Positions 1 through 5,820 of a stretch of DNA of 8,256 nt are shown in pieces. Where the stretch lies: the NCBI GenBank assembly GCA_017557475.1, contig JAFYYO010000076.1, positions 1-8,256 of the forward strand, in the 5' to 3' direction. Under the pieces are notes generated by a model. The model was not told where the DNA came from. It saw only the letters and a list, made by a program, of their open reading frames with translations, and searched no databases. Origin of the DNA: Bacteroidaceae bacterium. Its GTDB lineage: Bacteria > Bacteroidota > Bacteroidia > Bacteroidales > Bacteroidaceae. Made by a program: the position numbers and the translations under genes. Position 1 is the first letter of the stretch, and every line of letters starts with the position of its first letter.

Positions 1-28
1 AATAAAAAGAAAAACTTGGGTTTTCCTT

Positions 29-58
29 TTGTATTTTGCTCACTTATTCGTACCTTTG
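29..58 (+). promoter_or_regulatory. Bacteroidetes-type promoter of the envelope-protein cluster
   Basis: A TAnnTTTG -7 box (TACCTTTG, 51-58) lies 19 bases downstream of a TTG -33 core (29-31, inside TTTTG). This matches the known Bacteroidetes primary sigma-factor consensus. Transcription would start near 65, leaving an A-rich leader of about 33 bases before the ATG at 98. No strong Shine-Dalgarno sequence is visible, which is usual for this phylum. It probably drives the three genes up to 3744. Confidence 0.75.
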
Positions 59-97
59 CGCCCGAAATTAAGCAAACATCATAATAAACAAACCACA

Positions 98-1792
98 ATG
101 AAAAGTACAAAATTCCTTATTCTCATGGCAGCCACATCTGCTTTCGTGCTGTCATCTTGCAGCAAGCTGGGCAAGCTTACTGACGAGAACTTCACCGTTA
201 CTCCCACTCCCCTCGAGCTCGTCGGCAGCGAGGTTCCTGCCACAATCAACGGCACATTCCCCGTCAAATACATGAAGAAGAAGGCCGAAGTTACGGTTAC
301 TCCTGTCCTCAAGTACGCTGGAGGCGAAGCCGTCGGACAGAGCGCAACCTTCCAAGGCGAGAAGGTGGAGGGCAACGGAACAACCATCAGCTACAAGATG
401 GGTGGTGTCTACACCATGAAGACGAACTTCACTTACGAGGATGCAATGCAGAACAGCGACCTCTATGCTCGCTTCGATGCCAAACTAGGCAAGAAAGTCG
501 TCAGCATTCCTGAGGTTAAGATCGGTTACGGCGTGCTTGCCACAAGCCAACTCCTCAGCCGTTGCAACATGACTGCATCAACCGCTCCAGACGCTTTCCA
601 ACGCATCATGGAGCAGAAGCAAGAGGCTAACATCAAGTTCCTCATCAATCAGGCCAACCTCCGTGCCAGCGAACTCAACACCGTCAGCATCAAGGATCTG
701 GGCAAGATTCTGCGCGAGATCAACGACAACGAAGAGACACGTGCCCTCCAGAACATCGAGGTAAGTGCCTACGCAAGTCCCGATGGTAAGTTTAAGTTCA
801 ATGAGCAACTGGCCGAGAAGCGTCAGAACGTCAGCGCCAACTACTTGAAAGGCGAGCTGAAGAAGATTCAGATGAAGGCCGATGTGGACACGAAGTTCAC
901 CGCCGAGGACTGGGACGGCTTCCAGGAACTCATCAGTAAGAGCAACTTGCAGGACAAGGAAGTCATCCTTCGTGTGCTCTCTATGTACAAAGACCCTGAG
1001 GAGCGTGAGCAGCAGATCCGCAACATGAGCGAGGTCTTCACTGACATCAAGCAGAGCATCCTGCCAGAGCTTCGTCGTGCCCGACTCATCGTGAACTACG
1101 AAATCATTGGTCGCAGTGACGACCAGATCCTTGCTCAGTTCAACGACGATCCCAGCAAGTTGAGCGTCGAAGAACTCGTTTATGGTGCTAACAAGCTGGT
1201 GACGGACAAAGCTACACGCCAAAAGTGGAACGAAACAGTCGCTCAGCAGTATCCCAGCGACTACCGTCCTCTCAACAACTTGGCACAAATGGCAATCGCC
1301 AACGGACAGCCTGAAATGGCTCAGGCCTACCTGAAGAGAGCTGCCAGCATCAATAAGAATGCTCCTGAAGTCAATACGAACCTGGCTCTGCTCGCTTTGA
1401 AGGATGGCGACATCGCTGCTGCCGAGAGCTATCTCGCAAAGGGAAGCGGCTCCGAGACCTTCAAGGAAGTGATGGGCAACCTCAATATCGCAAAGGGTAA
1501 CTACACGCAGGCTGCCAGCGATCTGGCAGGCGTGATGAGCAACAGCGCTGCCCTCGCTCAGATTCTCGCAAAAGATTACACGGCTGCGAAGAACACGCTT
1601 TCGGGCATCAAGAATGCCGACGCCATCACAAGCTACCTGCAGGCCATCCTTGCTGCCCGTACTGGTGATGCCAGCACAGTGACCAGCGCTTTGGCAAGTG
1701 CCATTAAGCAGGACGCATCTCTCGCTGAACGTGCAGCCAACGACTACGAGTTCGTGAAGTACGCAAGCGCAGTAAAAAGCCTGCTTCAGTAA
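98..1792 (+). CDS. OmpA-like domain and TPR lipoprotein
   Basis: The predicted protein has 564 residues. The ATG at 98 is preferred over an in-frame ATG at 29 because it follows the promoter and begins a good lipoprotein signal peptide: basic start, hydrophobic core, lipobox L18-S19-S20-C21. After the acylated cysteine comes a beta-rich region (about 30-180). An OmpA-like segment follows (about 205-355), with a core near I220-G230 (IEVSAYASPDG) and then NEQLAEKRQNVSANYL. A DWDGFQELI...PELRRARLIVNYE stretch resembles the C-terminal part of Bacteroidales DUF3868/OmpA-like envelope proteins. Alanine-rich TPR-like helices occupy about 386-455 and probably continue to the end. The likely role is an envelope-anchored, possibly peptidoglycan-associated scaffold. 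I do not recognise a named gene. The stop codon shares its last base with the start of a palindromic repeat, and the next gene begins 35 bases later, so the two are probably cotranscribed. Confidence 0.85.
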   Translation: MKSTKFLILMAATSAFVLSSCSKLGKLTDENFTVTPTPLELVGSEVPATINGTFPVKYMKKKAEVTVTPVLKYAGGEAVGQSATFQGEKVEGNGTTISYKMGGVYTMKTNFTYEDAMQNSDLYARFDAKLGKKVVSIPEVKIGYGVLATSQLLSRCNMTASTAPDAFQRIMEQKQEANIKFLINQANLRASELNTVSIKDLGKILREINDNEETRALQNIEVSAYASPDGKFKFNEQLAEKRQNVSANYLKGELKKIQMKADVDTKFTAEDWDGFQELISKSNLQDKEVILRVLSMYKDPEEREQQIRNMSEVFTDIKQSILPELRRARLIVNYEIIGRSDDQILAQFNDDPSKLSVEELVYGANKLVTDKATRQKWNETVAQQYPSDYRPLNNLAQMAIANGQPEMAQAYLKRAASINKNAPEVNTNLALLALKDGDIAAAESYLAKGSGSETFKEVMGNLNIAKGNYTQAASDLAGVMSNSAALAQILAKDYTAAKNTLSGIKNADAITSYLQAILAARTGDASTVTSALASAIKQDASLAERAANDYEFVKYASAVKSLLQ

Positions 1793-1887
1793 GACCCCTA
1801 ATCCCCTTTAGGGGGAATAATAGAGGAATGAAAAAGTCAATAAAGAAAGGAAGACTCTCCCGCCCCCTAAAGGGGATCGGGGGGTCT
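1792..1887. repeat. Palindromic repeat, copy A, spanning the gene 1/gene 2 junction
   Basis: This 96-base element has terminal inverted repeats of about 25 bases. The left end (1792-1815) reads AGACCCC, a 4-base spacer, then CCCCTTTAGGGGG. The reverse complement of the right end (1863-1887) reads AGACCCC, a 5-base spacer, then CCCCTTTAGGGGG. Each end holds its own CCCC-TTTA-GGGG hairpin. The first base is the last base of the upstream stop codon. The interior contains the ATG of the next gene (1828), and the right end encodes R12-S20 of its signal peptide. It shares the AGACCC start, the C-run/G-run hairpin and an internal AAGTC motif with two elements inside aroA. No target duplication is evident. 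Confidence 0.85.
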
Positions 1888-2895
1888 TTTCTTCTTCTCC
1901 TTATTCTTTCCTGTACCGAACACCCTAAAGAGGTTCGCCTCAAAGGGGAGTTCGAGCATCTGGAGCAGGGCGAGTTCCTTATCTACAGCAGCGATGAGGG
2001 GCTGGACAGGCTGGATACTTTGCGCATCCAGAACGGACATTTCTCCTATATGCTGCCCACTCCGGAGACAGCAACCTTGCACATCCTCTATCCCAATCAG
2101 TCAGAACTCGTCGTCTTCGGCAATCCTGGAGCCGATCTCGTCATAAAGGGCGATGCGCAGAACCTCAGCGAAGTGGAAGTCAAAGGCTCCGAAGATAATG
2201 AAGTATATACGGAGTTCCGCCTCGAGGTTAACGGAAAGTCGGCTGCTGAGACGAAAACCATTGCCCATAACTACATCCTTGAGCACCCGACTCTCAACAT
2301 GAGCCGATACCTCTTCACGACTTATTTCCTATGCGACGAAACGGCTCCTGTCAAAGAGACGAAGGAACTTTATGACAGCCTTTGCAGAGCTTGCCCCGAT
2401 GATCTCGTGCTCTCGAAACTATCTACCCACGTTCGTTCGCTTGGAAAGATAAAGGTGGGCAATCCTTTGCCTGACTTCTCTCTCACCTTGAAGCCTGGTC
2501 ATGGCGGCAACGGACCTGAGGAGAGAATCATTAAGAAAGCAGATTATAAGGACAAACTCCTGCTCATTGCTTTCTGGGCAACATGGAAAGGCGGCAGTCA
2601 GAGCGCACTTTATCGTGCTCGGCGAGTGCGTAGGGAACTGAAAGCGAAAGGCAAAGACATCGAACTTCTCAGCTATTCGCTCGATGCAGACGAAAAGGAA
2701 CTTTCCCGTATAGAACGTCGTGATACAGTCGATTACCCGAGTTATTGCGACTTCCAGGTTCTCGCGAGTCCACTCGTTCAGCAGTGGGGCATCAGGGAAC
2801 TGCCTTTCATCATCCTTGTTACACCTGATGGCCGCATCGCCGCTACTGGTTCCGACTGGATGAAGGACATTCAGCCCGCAGCGGATAAACTCTAA
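1828..2895 (+). CDS. DUF4369-like, thioredoxin-fold lipoprotein lacking the CXXC active site
   Basis: The predicted protein has 355 residues and a lipoprotein signal: basic start MKKSIKKGR, hydrophobic stretch F21-L27, lipobox I26-L27-S28-C29. Residues about 33-125 form a beta-rich region resembling DUF4369, which in Bacteroidetes often precedes a TlpA/AhpC-type thioredoxin domain. The thioredoxin-like domain covers about 210-355: NPLPDFSL near its start, LLIAFWATW at the active-site strand, and LPFIILVTPDGR containing the expected cis-proline. Where active members have WCxxC, this protein has W253-K254-G255-G256-S257, so both redox cysteines are replaced. It therefore cannot do ordinary disulfide exchange and is more likely a binding or structural relative. 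The start codon and residues up to S20 lie within palindromic repeat A, and no alternative ATG precedes the lipobox. The next gene starts 12 bases after its stop, suggesting one operon. Confidence 0.85.
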   Translation: MKKSIKKGRLSRPLKGIGGSFLLLLILSCTEHPKEVRLKGEFEHLEQGEFLIYSSDEGLDRLDTLRIQNGHFSYMLPTPETATLHILYPNQSELVVFGNPGADLVIKGDAQNLSEVEVKGSEDNEVYTEFRLEVNGKSAAETKTIAHNYILEHPTLNMSRYLFTTYFLCDETAPVKETKELYDSLCRACPDDLVLSKLSTHVRSLGKIKVGNPLPDFSLTLKPGHGGNGPEERIIKKADYKDKLLLIAFWATWKGGSQSALYRARRVRRELKAKGKDIELLSYSLDADEKELSRIERRDTVDYPSYCDFQVLASPLVQQWGIRELPFIILVTPDGRIAATGSDWMKDIQPAADKL

Positions 2896-2907
2896 AAAGC
2901 AAGTGAA

Positions 2908-3744
2908 ATGAAAAGAACAATAAAGTGTTTGATGACAGCGGCACTCATCTCTCTGCCAATTGTGTCGAACGCCCAGACAGAGAATCCACGAGGTATCTAC
3001 AGACTGATGACCCTCGTAGGCAAGAATGGCGAGGTAAACTCTCCCTTCCATCAGTACAAAGTCTGCACCGACAGCCTGACGCTCATGGTCGTCTTTCGGA
3101 ACAACTCCTTCAGCATCTCAAACAACGACCGCATGGTCTTCAACTACACGGGAAGTGAGCCGAAGTCGGAGGACGACAAGAGCATCTTAGTATACGACAG
3201 CAATGCCGAGCATTTCACTGAGAAGTGGTGGAGCGACTACCCCAATCACATGATATTCCCTTACAACGATTGGTGCGTGGAGAAGTACCAGTCGGGACAA
3301 TACACGAAAGAGAGCCGCATCGCTTTCGACGCGATGACCGGCAAGGCGGAGGTCGATGCAGGGAATCCTCTGACAGGCACTTGGCGCTTTATTGGTTATG
3401 TGGATGAGATTAGAGACATCAAGAAGGAACTTCCCAAGCTACATGAGAAGTATCCGGAGAGCAGGTACTTCAACTCCTTCTACGTGTTCTCTCCGAAGAA
3501 CTGTGTAGCGATGAGAGTGAACGGCGGTGCAGTGGATGAAGTAACGTATGATGGGAAGAAAGCCTTCAAGGTGGGTGACGTCACGTATCAGGTAAAGTGG
3601 CTGTCGAAGGATCGCATCGCTGTGGAAGAGCATATCGACTATCGTACCGACTGGCAGATAATGGAGCGTGTCACAGATGGGCAGCAACCATTGAGCCACA
3701 TCATCAGTCAATACGTGCAGAGAGGGCCGCGAGCTCTCCGCTGA
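2908..3744 (+). CDS. Secreted protein with two related lipocalin-like halves, function unknown
   Basis: The predicted protein has 278 residues and a cleavable signal peptide: MKRTIK start, hydrophobic core, likely cleavage after A22 (SNA|QT). The mature protein seems to hold two similar units. The first opens at N26 with NPRGIYRLM and the second at N153 with NPLTGTWRFIG. Each is followed by a charged stretch and then an aromatic beta-rich segment (LTLMVVFRNNSFSI and FNSFYVFSPKNCVAMRV). This pattern resembles small lipocalin-like or DUF4488-type Bacteroidales proteins; the family name is only a suggestion. No catalytic motif is visible. It is the last gene of the exported-protein cluster, 12 bases after the thioredoxin-like gene, and is followed by a strong hairpin. 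Location is likely periplasmic or extracellular. Confidence 0.75.
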   Translation: MKRTIKCLMTAALISLPIVSNAQTENPRGIYRLMTLVGKNGEVNSPFHQYKVCTDSLTLMVVFRNNSFSISNNDRMVFNYTGSEPKSEDDKSILVYDSNAEHFTEKWWSDYPNHMIFPYNDWCVEKYQSGQYTKESRIAFDAMTGKAEVDAGNPLTGTWRFIGYVDEIRDIKKELPKLHEKYPESRYFNSFYVFSPKNCVAMRVNGGAVDEVTYDGKKAFKVGDVTYQVKWLSKDRIAVEEHIDYRTDWQIMERVTDGQQPLSHIISQYVQRGPRALR

Positions 3745-3758
3745 CCAAATATAAAAAT

Positions 3759-3798
3759 GAAAGAGCCGACTGCTTGTTGTTAAGCTTTCGGCTCTTTC
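3759..3798. terminator. Hairpin terminator between the envelope cluster and tRNA-Pro
   Basis: Two perfectly complementary 11-base arms, GAAAGAGCCGA (3759-3769) and TCGGCTCTTTC (3788-3798), enclose an 18-base loop that can pair further (GCTT with AAGC). On the minus strand the stem is followed by a U-rich tail (ATTTTTATATTTG), so it suits termination of the tRNA transcript. Its tail on the plus strand is poor, but it may also stop transcription from the gene ending at 3744. Confidence 0.8.
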
Positions 3799-3803
3799 TA
3801 AGG

Positions 3804-3876
3804 TCGGGATGACAAGACTCGAACTTGCGACCTCGCGCCCCCCAGACGTGTGCGCTACCAACTGCGCTACATCCCG
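3804..3876 (-). tRNA. tRNA-Pro (anticodon GGG)
   Basis: Read on the minus strand, 73 bases fold as a cloverleaf. The acceptor stem is CGGGATG/CATCCCG, the D arm is GCGC...GCGC with AGTTGGTA in the loop, the anticodon loop is CTGGGGG, the variable loop is AGGTC, and the T loop is TTCGAGT. The anticodon at 34-36 is GGG, reading CCC and CCU. The C1-G72 pair with A73 is the bacterial tRNA-Pro identity signature, and G37 is expected for proline tRNAs. The 3' CCA is not encoded (CCT follows), so it would be added after transcription. Position 28-42 of the anticodon stem is an A-C mismatch, and 31-39 and 49-65 are G-T wobbles. Confidence 0.93.
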
Positions 3877-3895
3877 TTCCTTGCATTTCGCGCTG

Positions 3896-3927
3896 CAAAG
3901 GTATGACTTTTTTTTGTTCCTTCCAAA
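3896..3927 (-). promoter_or_regulatory. Promoter of tRNA-Pro
   Basis: On the minus strand a TACCTTTG -7 box (plus-strand 3896-3903) lies 20 bases downstream of a TTTG -33 box (3924-3927). Both match the Bacteroidetes consensus. Transcription would begin near 3889, about 13 bases before the mature tRNA. It interleaves with the divergent aroA promoter. Confidence 0.75.
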
Positions 3928-3943
3928 CTTTTTCGTAACTTTG
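3913..3943 (+). promoter_or_regulatory. Promoter of aroA
   Basis: A TAACTTTG -7 box (3936-3943) lies 19 bases after a TTTG -33 box (3913-3916) at the end of a T run. The start site would be near 3950, giving a leader of about 25 bases. GAAGAAGG just before the aroA ATG is purine-rich and could act as a modest ribosome-binding site. The -33 box sits between the two boxes of the opposing tRNA promoter. Confidence 0.75.
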
Positions 3944-3975
3944 TGCCATATTTGGCGAAAAATTGAAGAAGGTAA

Positions 3976-5298
3976 ATGCTTAAGATTAGTTCAGGAACTA
4001 GGCTCAGAGGGCGTATTGCGCTGCCTGCAAGTAAGAGCATCAGCAACCGTGCATTAGTGCTTAATGCGCTGAGTGGGAACACGTTGCTGCCCGACAATCT
4101 GTCGGATTCCGACGATACCAGGGTGATGCTGAGGGCTTTGCAGACCCTCTCTAACTCCCCCTTAAAGGGGGAGAAGTCCGGTAAAGCCTCCCTCCCTTTA
4201 GGGGAGGGTCGAGGTGGGTCTACTCTCGACATTGGGGCTGCCGGCACGGCTATGCGGTTCCTGACGGCTTACCTGAGTGTCACGCCTGGCGAGCATACCA
4301 TTACCGGCACTGAACGCATGCGGCATCGTCCCATCAGCATCTTGGTCGATGCGCTTCGTCAGCTTGGTGCCGTCATCACTTACGAAGGCGAAGAGGGCTT
4401 CCCGCCTCTGCGCATCATTGGTCGCGACGACCTGAAAGGCGGCGCTTTGAGCGTTCCTGGTGATGTCAGTTCGCAGTACATCTCTGCTCTCCTGATGATT
4501 GCTCCAACGTTGAAGAATGGCTTGCGTCTCACCCTGATGGGCACCATAGCGAGCCGTCCGTACTTGGACATGACCATCAGCATGATGCGTGATTTCGGTG
4601 CGAAGGTAGAGTGGGAAGGCGACGATGTCATAGACGTCAAGTCTGGCACTTACCTTCAGCGCCCTTATCACATCGAGAGCGACTGGAGCGCAGCCAGTTA
4701 TTGGTATGAAATCGTGGCGCTTTCCGGCGATCCGAATGCAGAAGTGGAACTCGTCGGACTGCATCGCGACAGCATTCAAGGCGACAGTCGGGTTGGGAAA
4801 CTGTTCAGCGAGTTGGGCGTCGAGACACGTTTTGAAGTGGCGCCTGACGGCATAGAAGTTGTCAGGCTCAAGAAGAGTCAAAGCATCACGCCTCACTTTA
4901 GTTACGACTTCTCGCAGCAGCCCGACCTGGCACAGACTTTTGCTGTGACCTGCGCGATGCTCGACGTTCCCTTCCATCTCACTGGTCTTCAGAGCCTTCG
5001 CATCAAGGAGACCGACCGCATCGCAGCATTGGAGAAGGAACTTGGCAAGATGGTGGACGTGGAAGTAAAGGGCGACGAACTACAGACCCCCCGCTCCCCC
5101 TTAGGGGGAGACTCTAAAAGGATGGGAAAGTCCTTGGCCTTCGATACTTACGAGGACCATCGCATGGCAATGGCATTCGCGCCTGTCTGTCTTCGCACAA
5201 ATGGTCCGATACAAATCAACAATCCCCAAGTCGTGAGCAAGTCTTACCCGAGTTTCTGGGACGACCTCGACAAAATAGGTTTCAAGATATGCAGGTAG
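3976..5298 (+). CDS. aroA: 3-phosphoshikimate 1-carboxyvinyltransferase (EPSP synthase)
   Basis: AroA is a cytoplasmic enzyme that joins phosphoenolpyruvate to shikimate-3-phosphate, the sixth step of the shikimate pathway to chorismate and aromatic amino acids. Conserved blocks appear in order: PASKSISNR (K20, S21, R25), the G87-R94 stretch GAAGTAMR, GTERMRHRP, SSQYISALLMIAPTL, SDWSAASYW, GDSRVG, PDLAQT (D317), KETDR (E345) and YEDHRMAMAFAP (D394-H395-R396). All expected substrate-binding and catalytic positions seem present, so it is probably active. Its 440 residues exceed my expectation of about 400-410 for the Bacteroidales group, mainly because of two in-frame palindromic repeats: T57-S82 just before the GAAGTAMR block, and about T371-S386 just before DHRMAM. 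Both fall where loops are expected. The stop overlaps the next gene by 10 bases, suggesting translational coupling. Confidence 0.97.
   Translation: MLKISSGTRLRGRIALPASKSISNRALVLNALSGNTLLPDNLSDSDDTRVMLRALQTLSNSPLKGEKSGKASLPLGEGRGGSTLDIGAAGTAMRFLTAYLSVTPGEHTITGTERMRHRPISILVDALRQLGAVITYEGEEGFPPLRIIGRDDLKGGALSVPGDVSSQYISALLMIAPTLKNGLRLTLMGTIASRPYLDMTISMMRDFGAKVEWEGDDVIDVKSGTYLQRPYHIESDWSAASYWYEIVALSGDPNAEVELVGLHRDSIQGDSRVGKLFSELGVETRFEVAPDGIEVVRLKKSQSITPHFSYDFSQQPDLAQTFAVTCAMLDVPFHLTGLQSLRIKETDRIAALEKELGKMVDVEVKGDELQTPRSPLGGDSKRMGKSLAFDTYEDHRMAMAFAPVCLRTNGPIQINNPQVVSKSYPSFWDDLDKIGFKICR
4142..4221. repeat. Palindromic repeat, copy B, in frame inside aroA
   Basis: This 80-base element is bounded by AGACCC (4142-4147) and its complement GGGTCT (4216-4221). 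It holds two hairpins. The left has arms CTCCCCCTT/AAGGGGGAG (4155-4163 and 4165-4173). The right has CCCTCCC/GGGAGGG (4190-4196 and 4202-4208) with a TTTAG loop. It encodes about T57-S82 of AroA, including SPLKGE on the left and LPLGEGRGGS on the right. The right end is read in the same frame as copy A (both end GGS with codon TCT). Confidence 0.85.
5084..5132. repeat. Palindromic repeat, copy C (left half), in frame inside aroA
   Basis: AGACCCC at 5084 is followed by a hairpin with arms CTCCCCC/GGGGGAG (5094-5100 and 5104-5110) and TTA loop. The sequence continues to an AAAGTCC motif that resembles the interior of copies A and B. No right-hand GGGTCT end follows, so this is a half or decayed copy, and its right boundary is approximate. 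It encodes about T371-S386 of AroA (QTPRSPLGG at its start). The reading frame matches the left end of copy B (QT..SPL). Confidence 0.75.
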
Positions 5299-5573
5299 GT
5301 ATTGAATGCTGTGGTCAGCATGAGGTCTGCGAGAAGGATCTCCTGCGGGCAGCCGCAGAGGAGGTAGACTACTACGAAGACGAGGAACTCGACCGCTTTC
5401 GTGGCAGGACCGCCTACAGCGAGGAGGAGGTAGAGGAGTTCCGTGAAGTGCTCTATACCATGCGACCCGACGAGGTGGCAGGCTGGTTGCATAGTCTCGA
5501 GTTGCGCAGAGTCAATCTTCCTGACGAACTGAAGGACGAGGCGTTTCTCATCATCCGTGAAAACGAGGAATGA
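5289..5573 (+). CDS. Small acidic Cys/His-motif protein overlapping aroA
   Basis: The predicted protein has 94 residues, no signal peptide and no membrane segment, so it is probably cytoplasmic. The N-terminus holds C7-C8-x2-H11-x2-C14 (ECCGQHEVCEK), a possible metal- or cofactor-binding cluster. It then becomes very acidic (EEVDYYEDEELDRF, EEEVEEFREVLYTM) and ends with a helical segment WLHSLELRRVNLPDELKDEAFLIIRE. I recall similar small proteins of unknown function in Bacteroidales genomes. The ATG at 5289 lies within the last codons of aroA, a 10-base overlap in another frame, so expression is probably coupled to aroA translation. I cannot assign a function. The overlap and conserved-looking motif argue that it is a real gene. 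Confidence 0.85.
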   Translation: MQVGIECCGQHEVCEKDLLRAAAEEVDYYEDEELDRFRGRTAYSEEEVEEFREVLYTMRPDEVAGWLHSLELRRVNLPDELKDEAFLIIRENEE

Positions 5574-5575
5574 AA

Positions 5576-5593
5576 AGAGCATAACGTTGCTCT
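5576..5593 (+). terminator. Possible weak terminator after the small acidic gene
   Basis: Three bases past the stop codon, AGAGCA (5576-5581) and TGCTCT (5588-5593) form a perfect 6-bp stem with a TAACGT loop. A pyrimidine-rich CCTTTTCTCATTTCC follows only after about 7 bases, so intrinsic termination would be inefficient. Read-through into porW is possible. Confidence 0.3.
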
Positions 5594-5654
5594 GGCACAG
5601 CCTTTTCTCATTTCCTCAAGCTTGCATTTTCTGTCGAGGCTCGTCGAATTCTTA

Positions 5655-5738
5655 AAACGCAAGTTGCGTTTCTACAAACGCAGTTTGCATCCCGACAATC
5701 GCAGCCTGCGTTCCTGCAATCGCAAGTTGCGTTTCAAG
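5655..5738. repeat. Four-copy 21-bp tandem array of small palindromes
   Basis: Four units of exactly 21 bases lie end to end (5655-5675, 5676-5696, 5697-5717, 5718-5738). Each starts with AA and carries a short inverted repeat around CGCA...TGCG. Unit 1 contains the palindrome AAACGCAAGTTGCGTTT (8-base arms, one central base). Units 1 and 4 have CGCAA-G-TTGCG, unit 3 has CGCAG-C-CTGCG, and unit 2 has CGCAG-T-TTGCA, which is imperfect. The array occupies the middle of the 276-base gap between the small acidic gene and porW. It could be a repeated protein-binding site or a string of RNA hairpins; the sequence does not say which. The rest of the gap shows no recognisable promoter. Confidence 0.85.
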
Positions 5739-5820
5739 AATAGAACGAGGAGGGAAGAGGATATAGAAAGGTGAAAATGAGGAAGCCGAAAGCTCAAATA
5801 ATTCATTCAGCACAATAAAA

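Noticed and set aside
578..1288. A 236-codon minus-strand open frame inside the first gene
   Set aside because: Leucine/valine-rich reverse translation typical of a shadow; the plus strand has a promoter, lipobox and OmpA-like segment.
1792..1887. Simple intrinsic terminator between the first two genes
   Set aside because: The hairpin lacks a U run, is part of a two-ended element that also occurs inside aroA, and contains the next gene's start codon.
3809..4057. An 82-codon plus-strand open frame across the tRNA and aroA promoter
   Set aside because: It runs through the antisense of the tRNA, the promoters and the start of aroA; no independent support.
5655..5738. CRISPR array
   Set aside because: The units are contiguous 21-bp tandem repeats with no unique spacers, and no cas genes are visible.
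5585..5742. Plus-strand heptad reading of the 21-bp array (TQVAFLQ-type repeats ending at a TAG)
   Set aside because: The open stretch has no ATG and reaches a stop just upstream, so no protein is supported.
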